Position numbers and translations under genes: made by a program. Positions 56,386 through 64,000 of a stretch of 64,000 nucleotides of DNA are shown in pieces (the first letter of the stretch is position 1; each line of letters starts with the position of its first letter). The stretch is from Eonycteris spelaea (lineage: Eukaryota > Chordata > Mammalia > Chiroptera > Pteropodidae), in assembly GCA_003508835.1 (NCBI GenBank), contig PUFA01000034.1, forward strand, positions 6,288,501 through 6,352,500, given 5' to 3'. Below the pieces are notes generated by a model. It searched no databases, was not told the origin of the DNA, and worked only from the letters and a program-made list of their open reading frames with translations.

Positions 56386-58515
56386 TCCCTGCCTGGACCA
56401 CCCCACACTGCATCTCTCTGTGGCTGCCCTGTTGCCTGGCAGGCAGCTGCTTCCTCTATGTTCAGAATTAGTTTTCCTCCTTGGCCTCTCTTTGGGAAGG
56501 CAGCCCCAGGGCCTTCCTTATCGGTTTGTGGTTGCTGGACTTCTCTTTCCATGAAAAGAGCTTTATTTCTTGGCCTTTAATCCTCTTCCTTATCCACTGC
56601 CTCTTCTGCATTACTTCACTGGGCTTCCTGTTGGTTTTGTGTTAGGAACAACTGGAGTCAATTTTTGCATTTGATTCAGATGGAAACTCAATCGAGTGAA
56701 TTCTACACAATGGCGAACTTAGTGGATCATTACGTCTTAAGTAATTCCCAGGAAATGTGGTGAAACTAGAGAAAAGGGTATCCTTAATCCTAAATAATAT
56801 GAGCTGAGAGTGAATGAGTTCTTTGGTTTTTTTAATAACACCCATGAGACAATTGATGTCTCATCATAAATGCAGAAGAAAAAAAAAAAGAAAAATGAAA
56901 AGGAGTGAAAAAGCAGGAGAGGGGGAGAGAATTAAATGTATATGTAAATGTTTGGAGTCAAAGAGTATGTATATGCAACAATTTTCTGACCTCTAATTTT
57001 TTCCCATTTTTGACTTAAATTAGGCATTGCTTAGTAAGCACAATTAGTCATTCCACAGAGCCTCATTAGTAGCACTGAAAGCACTAGATCAGTAATCTGT
57101 GTGGTGGGCTGACAGTGTTAGCAGCTGACAAATGGCAGATACAGTCAATAGCCTACTGACTCATAAACCAGTTGATTTGGTGCCCAAACACCGATTTGTT
57201 TATTTGTTAATCTCATGTACAGAATACAGATAAACTATAAGCTAGTCTTGATCATGTCTATAGTTGTTTACTCTTGTTTCTCCCAGTAAGCCCTTACAAA
57301 TTAAAATGGAAAGTAGAGGTTAGAAATTCAGAGGTCAACTCCTGTTTTAACCATTTTTCTCAGTGTACATTTGTATTTCTGATGGCCCAATCCTTTCGTT
57401 CCGGCTTTTGTGAGGTACGCAATTGTTTTGTTCTGTCTTATAAATATTATGATTCAGTTAAAATGAAACTTGGATAAGGATCAGAGGCCAAACATGTCAA
57501 CTAGGGACTAGTAGGTCAAGAGAACTCTAATATTTGTCCTAGACCTCCAGTCCTTCTCTTACGATGCTTATGATGTCTTTGAACCCCCTGATATGGAGAT
57601 TTGGGTGCCGGGGTGTTTGCACGCAAGAAAATAATAGGATGGGTTACATAGATACTTAAAATTTGTCCTCATAACCAGGTGGCAGCTAATTTATTTAAAG
57701 CGCTGATGAATAAGAGGAATTCTGAAAGGGAACACTTGACTTATCGTTATCTTTATTTTTTAGGATGACAATAATCCTAGGAATCAAGGAATATTCAAAT
57801 AAACCATGTAATGGTAGATCCATTTGATTAACTTCATTATTAGAACCGTGAGATTTGTGGATAAGTCTTCAATGTTAATATGCAGAAGATAATATAAGGA
57901 AATATTTTAAATACAGCAGATGTGAGTATAATAGTGTGGGTGTAAGCGTGGGAAAACATCGGCAGAACTTATCCTTCTAACACTCTTTTAAGTTGTCACA
58001 CAGTAAGTTTGTGTAGTAAAAAATGTTCAAGGGAGCAGACAGCATGACATGCACATCCTAAGTGGTGTTCATCCGTTTTGACAGAGGGAAACTTGGTAAC
58101 TGGAACCAAGTCATAAACTGTGCAATTATTCGGATTTTGCATTCGCTTAAGGAACAATTTTTCATGTTCTAGTTGACTTTTACTTTCTCTGGACTTCACG
58201 ATTCCTACCTCGTTTCCTTGGTGTGCATTTACGCACCACGCTCAGCTATGCGGGTTTTCTTTTTTCCCTCTCCGTTTGTTAATTTTCTATCCAATCCAAA
58301 GCAAAGCTTAGCTGAGGGCTGAGGGACAGGTAATATTAGCGAGTCGCCATCAGGTCAAGGGATATGCGCAAGCGGGGCTGCTGCCTCGTGCTATTTATAG
58401 CTTTTCATTCTTAAGGTTTCTGATCTGTATGTGTTTGGCACTGCCAAGAAACAGAGGGAGGTCACCTTTCCACTTCCTCTTTCAGAGAGAATAACAAGCA
58501 CAACAGCCATAGCAC
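56386..58515. other. Unique intergenic sequence, no gene seen
   Basis: No supported exon or repeat. An A-rich stretch at about 56876-56925 gives a Lys-rich frame that is compositional only. Confidence 0.5.
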
Positions 58516-58519
58516 ATAC

Positions 58520-58715
58520 AAATAGTCGTTGTGATTTAGCACACAATAGAAATGTTTCATATCCATTATCGCATTTAATCCTGTCAGTAATCTGGAAGTA
58601 AGGTAAGATTATTGTGTTTGGCAGATGAAGAAAAGGAGCAGAAAAGTTAGGTAATCAGCTGAAACTCGCACAGCTGGTGATGGAAGGTGTTACAGTTTCA
58701 ACCCAGATCTCTCTC
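58520..58715 (-). repeat. MIR SINE
   Basis: 'catatccattatcgcatttaatcctgtcagtaatctggaagtaaggtaagattattgtgtttggcagatgaagaaaaggagcagaaaagttaggtaatcagctgaaactcgcacagctggtgatgg' is a reverse MIR core plus tRNA-related side. Confidence 0.7.
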
Positions 58716-59142
58716 CCATTAAGCCGGTGTGTTTGTTACTATGCTCCGCTGCCTTTTAAAAAGCAAGATTTTTCAGAAAGTAGGGATGAGATGGAGGACG
58801 CTGCTCTTTCTACATTGGTCACATTGTCTCTTGACTGCATTTGCCCCTTGCTTCTCCATCCCCGACACCCAAGTAAAAAAAATTGGGCTGAACCCAAAGA
58901 GACACTAGTTGTCACTGCTTTAAAAGTTGAAGCTAGCCTTTTAAGGTAGGCTTTAGAACTCTATTCTGCCAAGTTCCTAAATTCTAAAATCAGAGGCTCA
59001 GCTTTATTTATTGTGCAAATTATCAAGATAATCATTTAGATGAGATTTTCTCTGGAATGTAGATAAGTCTTGTTTCAGAATTTGGGTGCAAATGGTCCAT
59101 TCTCATTTATCTGTATCTCCATCTTACTCTGTTGGTCTGACC

Positions 59143-59185
59143 CAGTGGTTCTCAAACCTTGGTATGAATAAAAGTCATCTAGGGC
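59143..59185 (+). mobile_element. Truncated MER5-type hAT-Charlie terminus
   Basis: CAGTGGTTCTCAAACCTTGG followed by TATGAATAAAAGTCATCTAGGG is the first ~43 bp of a MER5/MER3-type element, then the match stops. Confidence 0.55.
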
Positions 59186-59433
59186 TGAATCAATTGGTGT
59201 TCTTTAGTTGTAAGTGACAGAAATCTTCTCTGGTTACTATAAGCAGCAAGGGCTGCTCTCAGAATTAGAGGGAAGCCTACAGAAGAGGGAGAGAAAAAGG
59301 AGAAGGCCAGACAGTTCTAAGGTTGTAGGTGGAAGGAACTAATTTTGCTTTTTCTCTAAACTCAAATGACTACCCTTAAGCAATTCTCTAGAGTAGTCAG
59401 AATTCTAAGATGGGTTTCAATATTCCTACTTTC

Positions 59434-59477
59434 TGTATATTAGTCAGAGTTCTTCAGAGAAATAGAACTAGTAGAAT

Positions 59478-59513
<36 letters not shown>

Positions 59514-59918
59514 AAAGAAACTTGTTATGGAGAATTGGTTCACATGATTATGGAGGCGAGAAGTCACACAATCTGTTGTTTGCAAGCCAGAGGCCCAGGA
59601 AAGCTGGATGTAGTTCTAGTTCAAACCCAAAGGTTCAATAACCAGGAGCTCTGATGTCCAAGGGAAGGAGAAGATGAATGTCCTGACTCGACACAGAGCG
59701 AATTCCCCTTCTTCAGCCATTTGTTCTATTTGTGCCCTCGGTGGATTGGAGGAGGCCACTTGCTTTGATGAGGCCACCCTTCTTTTCTCAGTGTGCCATT
59801 CAAGGGCTAATCTCTTCTGGAAATGCCCTCACAGACGCACCCAGAAATAATGTTTTAGAAGCTCTCTGGTCACCTCTATCCAGTCAGAGTATTTATGAAG
59901 TAAACCATCACTCCCTGG
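59434..59918 (+). mobile_element. ERVL (MLT2-like) LTR
   Basis: 'tattagtcagagttcttcagagaaatagaactagtag' is followed by a GATA tract, then 'ggagaattggttcacatgattatggaggcgagaagtc', 'gccagaggcccaggaaagctgg', 'ttgttctatttgtgccctcggtggattgg' and 'ccctcacagacgcacccagaaataatgtttt'. It ends 'gtaaaccatcact'. This is the layout of ERVL-class solo LTRs. Flanking retroviral genes are absent. The assignment to MLT2 is from memory. Confidence 0.7.
59480..59512. repeat. (GATA)n microsatellite inside the LTR
   Basis: Eight GATA units grow from the TATA-rich position where this LTR class normally has a TATATA/GATA run. Confidence 0.95.
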
Positions 59919-60019
59919 TATATGCATCCTGCATAATCTCCTCCCCTTGAGTGTGGGCGGGACTATGAATACCAGGAGGTGTTACATCTGTGACCAGGTT
60001 ACTGATTAGTTGATTTTGA

Positions 60020-60440
60020 GTTCATTGACAGGGAGGATTACCTTAGGTTTCCCAGCTCATCAGCTGAGCTCTTGAAAGAGGCCAGGGTCTTCCTGGCGTG
60101 AGATAGTCTATGAGAAAGAGATTGTCTTGTTGACCTTAAAGGTGAAAACTGCTGTAGACAAGGCCTGTGGCAGGAAGCTGTGGACACCTCCAGGAGCTGA
60201 CCAATAGCCAGCCAGAAAGTCCTATGGTTGCAAGGAGCTGAATTTTGCCATCAAGCAACAACAACCACAGCCTCATGACAGCCCCAGCCAAAACCTCGAT
60301 TTCAGCCTATGAGAGCCCAAGCAGAGAACACAGCGACCCTCTGTCTGGACTTCTGACCTACAGAACCATTGAGATAAGTGGTTACCGTTTGAAGCTGCTC
60401 AGTTTGTGGTATTTTGTTATAGAGGGATAGAAAATGAGTA
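60020..60440 (+). mobile_element. MaLR-type LTR (MLT1 class)
   Basis: 'gacagggaggattaccttaggtttcccagctcatcagctgagc', 'gccagccagaaagtcctatggttgcaaggagctgaattttgcc' and 'ctgtctggacttctgacctacagaaccattgagataagtggttaccgtttgaagctgctcagtttgtggtattttgttatagagggatagaaaatgagtata' match the body and 3' end of an old MaLR LTR. Left edge uncertain. Confidence 0.7.
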
Positions 60441-60449
60441 TATGCCATC

Positions 60450-60930
60450 TAAATGCTGATGACTCTAAAATGTGTATTTCCAGTTCAGACTTCTCTTGTG
60501 AAATTCAGTCTGATATCCAACTGCCTACTTGATATCTCTACTCTAATAGACATTGCAAACTTTACGTATTCCCCTTCTTCCCTCCCCCCACCTCATGTTT
60601 CCTGCAGCCCTTTTACGTTAAAAATGACAACTTTATACCTGCAGTTGCTTAACTCGAAACTGTGAATTATGTTTCACATTCAATCCATCAATTTGGAACT
60701 TTCACTCTAGCTTTAAAATATTTCCAGAATTAACCACTTGTCACTACTGCCTCTGCTGTCACTCTGTTTGCTTCCAACGTGCTTCACATGGAATAATGCA
60801 ATAGCTCATAACCGGCTCCCCAGATTTCACTGTACGGTCTGTTTTCAACGCACCACCCAAAGCGGTGTTGTTAAACAAAAGATCCGGTCACTCGTCTACT
60901 TAGAACCTTCGGCGGACTGGGTTATTAGTC
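60450..60930 (+). repeat. L2 LINE ORF-side fragment
   Basis: 'ccacttgtcactactgcctctgctgtcactctgtttgcttcc', 'ggaataatgcaatagctcataaccggctccccag' and 'ttgttaaacaaaagatccggtcactcgtctacttagaacc' follow the L2 'ggactactgcaatagcctcctaactggtctccc...aaaacgtaaatcagatcatgtcactcccctgcttaaaaccc' block. Confidence 0.75.
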
Positions 60931-60959
60931 CCCATTCTCCATCTCTCCCTTTTCCATGT

Positions 60960-61335
60960 GACTTTGCAGTCTCTCTCACTAGAGGCGTAGCATACTGCCC
61001 CTCTCCTTGACTTAGGCTTGGTCGTGTGCTTGCTTTGAGCAAATAGACACAAGTGGAGAGAGGTGTGAAGAAGTGATAATGCCTCCGTTATGAGTATAAG
61101 CCTTAGAAGTTTTTCTGTGTTTCCACTTGGCCTCTGTACCCTGCCATCACTGTGAGAACATGTCCTGTCGAGTCCAGTCGCTCAAAGAGGAGGAGAGACA
61201 CTTGGTGCAGACATGCACCCCACCTGCCACTTAATACTGTCCAGCTGAGCCCAGCATAGATTTGGCTGGGTCTAAGCTGACCTGCAGGTATGTGAGCAAA
61301 ATAAAGGCTTATAGTACACCACAGAGAGCCTGTGG
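60960..61335 (+). repeat. Ancient LTR-like repeat, family unresolved
   Basis: 'gacttaggcttggtcgtgtgcttgctttgagcaaatagacac' and 'ctgagcccagcatagatttggctgggtctaagctgacctgcaggtatgtgagc' recall an old mammalian repeat with 'ggctgggccatgtgacttgctttggccaatggg...gctgagcccagc...catgagc'. Highly diverged. Confidence 0.45.
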
Positions 61336-61479
61336 TTGTTCCTTTCCAAGCAGGAGCTGATAGATACAGGCTTAAAAGAGAAGTCAAAAGTGCTTCCGAC
61401 AGCCTGCAAGGCTCTGCACATCCCATCCCCGCAAGAGCCCTAAGCTCTTCCGATCCCTCTCCCTCTCACCTGCTGTTCT

Positions 61480-61850
61480 CCAGCTACATTGGCCTCTCTG
61501 CTTGTGTTTGACCTTTCTAGGCCCACTTCCACTCAGGCTTTTGTATTGGTTTCCTCTGCCTGGAGCCCTTCCTCTGAGAATGTCCTGGTTCACTCCCCAA
61601 CTCCAATGTCATCTTCTCAATGGATGCTGTTTACAGTTACAACCTCATCCATCTTCCTTCCTTGTCTCCTCTCCTTGGTCTATTTTCCTCTACACAACTA
61701 CATATTTTATTTATTTTATTTTTTACTGTTACCCTCTACCCCGAATGTGAGTATCATGAGGGTAGGGATTTTTTACTCCTGAATCCCTAGTTTCCAGAAT
61801 GATACTCAATAATAGTTGCTAAATAAATGCAGGCATAAATGATCATTTCT
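61480..61850 (+). repeat. L2 LINE 3' region
   Basis: 'ttggtttcctctgcctggagcccttcctctgag', 'ctcccCAACTCCAATGTCATCTTCTC', 'ctctaccccgaatgtgagtatcatgagggtagggatttttt' and 'atgatactcaataatagttgctaaataaatgcaggcataaatga' form a long L2 3' copy ending near the terminus. Confidence 0.8.
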
Positions 61851-61854
61851 GACA

Positions 61855-63390
61855 GGTTTTACAGGGAGCCTGTTTTTCTTCTCTTTCTCTCTCTTTTCCC
61901 CCTCAATCTATGTCCTTTCATCCAAGAACCAGGGTCTCAGGCCTGGCCCTAACTTGAGTCTCAGTCTCACTCCTTGGCTATGGCAGAGCAGGACACGTTT
62001 ATTTGTAGCCCCTCCAGTGGAGAGGGGACAGTCTCACAGAGGAACAGGGTGTGCTGTGACCTACATAAGGGGGAATGATGACAGAAGGCTGAGGGACAGA
62101 CAGAGCAGCCCCTGACACAGGGTGTGAGTTAACTGTGCCCACCTTCACACCGTATTTTGAAGCTTCTCTTTCAGAGTGTTTGCAGCTCACACTTTGCAGA
62201 ATATCAGATGCAGTGAAACCCCTCAGGAAAGTCTTTTGAGAATCTCAAAGAAAGATGGGGGAAACTTGAGTCTCTTCTTGTGCAAGGAGAAGAGGAAACA
62301 CCATTTGAAGCCCTTAGAAGAAGCAGCCCTGGGACCTGAATGGGGAACAGACACAAGAGGAAGAGTCCCCAGGGATTTCTGAGAGTCTCCAGACCTCCAT
62401 AGCTATCAGTGTCTGGAATCCTTGATCACCATCCCTCTGGTCTGCACCACCGGAGCCTCTGTCCCAGACCTCCATGGCCCGGTGGACTCCAGCTCCACTT
62501 CTTGGTTAGCGGGTCAGAGGTGAAAGGTGGCTTCCACCTGCTGCCTGGGCTGCAGCATGGGAGAAATCTTCTCGCCATGCTGGGTGGGAATCCCAGCGGC
62601 ACTTTCACACTGGTGCCCGTAGTGTGAGGTCACTGTGACTACAGTGCACTTTGGCCGCGTGGGGCACTTCAGGCTTCTGTGGGTTGGCTCCATGGCCTGA
62701 CTGCGCCACACCAGTGTGGGAAAGAGCGTTCTGAGCCACAGATACCCAGTAGCTTGACCCATTTTTGGAAAGCAGATTGTTGTAAGCTGGAGATTGTATT
62801 TCTAGAGAAGGAAAATGACAGTCTTTCTATGTAAAGTGACTCAGCATTGAATAGGTTGCTGAGATCGACTTCCTTCCTTAATGATCTCTGGGCTATTTTG
62901 TCGTAAACATCAATCTGGGACTCGGCCATCGTGGGGCTGGAATTCGGTCTGTGATTTGCATAGTGAGAAACACCTGTCCCTTATGCTGTGGATGGAACTC
63001 CTTACCAGTGTCCTTGTATCATAGCTTCGTCACTCAATTATCTGTCTTCATTATTTTCTGTCAAATGCAAATAAATATGCTTCTCATCTAGAGAGCCCCT
63101 GAAAAAATTGCTTAAGGGGTAAAATTATCTGAATAACAGTGAGCCCTTTAGAGATTTATATAAATATATAAATTCATCCACTCATTCTGTATTTTGATAA
63201 TGTGTTTATGAACTTGTTGCTATCTTACCTACTGTTGTTCATATAAGGCATTTAAAGTATTACTTATAATTTTAACACCATAGGTATTTCTAAGTCCTGG
63301 AAATTAGGTTTCAAGGGTCAGAATATTTGAATAAGGTTAACAAAAGTAGTAGTAGAATGATAATGATAATAATAATAACAATCATGACAA
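61855..63390. other. Unique intergenic sequence, no gene seen
   Basis: No exon is supported. The overlapping frames at 62409-62929 on both strands are antisense shadows of each other. A TAATAATAATAACAATC simple stretch is at about 63362-63385. Confidence 0.5.
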
Positions 63391-63394
63391 TCCC

Positions 63395-63460
63395 AGAGGC
63401 AATCATTTTTGAGAATTTATTATGTGCTATGAACAGTACTAGGCACATATGTAATTTAAG
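63395..63460 (-). repeat. MIR-like fragment
   Basis: 'gagaatttattatgtgctatgaacagtactaggcacatatgta' matches the reverse MIR/L2 'tactatgtgccaggcactgttctaagcac' start. Confidence 0.5.
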
Positions 63461-63527
63461 CTTTCACAGTTCTGATTCTTCTCATATCAATCAAATGGAG
63501 ATTCATTTAGGGAGCATAGGTTTAAAG

Positions 63528-63690
63528 TCACCTCGGCCTCTTTACCGCCTGTGTGATGCTGGGCCAATTACTTAATCTCTCTGTAAAGTGGGGATGGCAA
63601 TTCCTATCTCATGGGAAATTTATGAAACTAAAATTAAATGCAATGGTATATATAAAAAATCCTATGTATGGAGTCAAATAATCATCTCTT
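63528..63690 (+). repeat. MIR SINE
   Basis: 'ggcctctttaccgcctgtgtgatgctgggccaattacttaatctctctgtaaagtggggatggcaattcctatctcatgggaaatttatgaaactaaaattaaatgc' follows the forward MIR consensus closely. Confidence 0.75.
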
Positions 63691-64000
63691 AATAGACCCT
63701 AGTTCTCAATAATAAACTTATCACATTCTACACATAGCAAAGCTTCTTACCTCTGTGAAAAATCAAAGAGGGGTCAAAAGAATAGGGCAACTTCTATTTC
63801 TCAGGACTTAAGGAGGCAACACACATATTGTGATTTTGATTGATTTTCACAATTTGCTGACTATTAAGAAACATGGAGATCAGGGGACCTTACGAGGACT
63901 CTGCCCTTAACTACATGCCCCAATCTAAGATGGGCGGACCATCAATGATTTCTTCTAAACATTATTACTTTATCGCTGAAGTTTCAGTCTTGGAGTATTC
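63691..64000. other. Unique sequence at the right edge, no gene seen
   Basis: No feature could be supported in the final 310 bases. Confidence 0.5.

Noticed and set aside
1..64000. CRISPR arrays, tRNA or rRNA genes, bacterial operons or phage
   Set aside because: No spaced direct repeats, no cloverleaf with A/B boxes and no rRNA text were seen. The sequence is plainly mammalian.

Overview
This window looks like nuclear DNA of a placental mammal. Almost all of it is non-coding. I see introns, long intergenic sequence and the usual layers of mammalian interspersed repeats: MIR, L2, old L1M fragments, MER5- and MER58-like hAT-Charlie elements, MaLR and ERVL LTRs, one gammaretrovirus-like LTR and one long L1. 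I recognise no Alu, B1/B2, carnivore, ruminant, pig, cetacean, equid or common bat tRNA-derived SINE. Primate, rodent and most well-known livestock or carnivore genomes are therefore unlikely, and a Laurasiatherian or similar species with few recent SINEs is my best guess. No bacterial or viral gene organisation is present. There is no operon, CRISPR array, tRNA or rRNA that I can support.

Positions 1-5101 read as intron. At 5102 a polypyrimidine tract and AG open a 57-codon phase-0 reading frame ending in TGA at 5273-5275. About 0.87 kb of 3'UTR-like sequence follows, with a Pumilio-type site (6034-6041) and an AATAAA signal (6125-6130) before a U/C-rich stretch. This is the only plausible piece of a host protein gene. 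It would be the last exon of a plus-strand gene whose other exons lie to the left, and I cannot name the gene. From about 6.15 kb to 64 kb I find no exon, so this is a gene-poor region downstream of that gene.

The largest element is an L1 on the minus strand at about 21.39-26.16 kb. It has a 1.86-kb 5'UTR (starting with a YY1-type CAAGATGGC), a broken ORF1, and ORF2 from its start through the endonuclease to the first part of the reverse-transcriptase region. The rest of ORF2 is missing, and the element ends in a shortened 3'UTR against a MIR. Its 5'UTR holds two 135-bp tandem units inside a 204-codon open frame. An older L1M 3' end lies in the opposite direction at 26.56-27.63 kb.

Other clear elements are a minus-strand ERV1-type solo LTR (12.19-12.78 kb), MaLR/MLT1-type LTRs (30.07, 31.96, 39.5, 45.8 and 60.0 kb), an MLT2-like ERVL LTR (59.43-59.92 kb), hAT-Charlie elements (10.0, 13.3 and 42.7 kb), several L2 and MIR copies, and microsatellites (GA, GATA, CA/GT, AAT, AAAAC). 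Repeat names come from recalled consensus features, not from a database run, so boundaries are approximate. I found no convincing new biological system. The items most worth checking are the unnamed terminal exon and the L1 5'UTR tandem/ORF structure.
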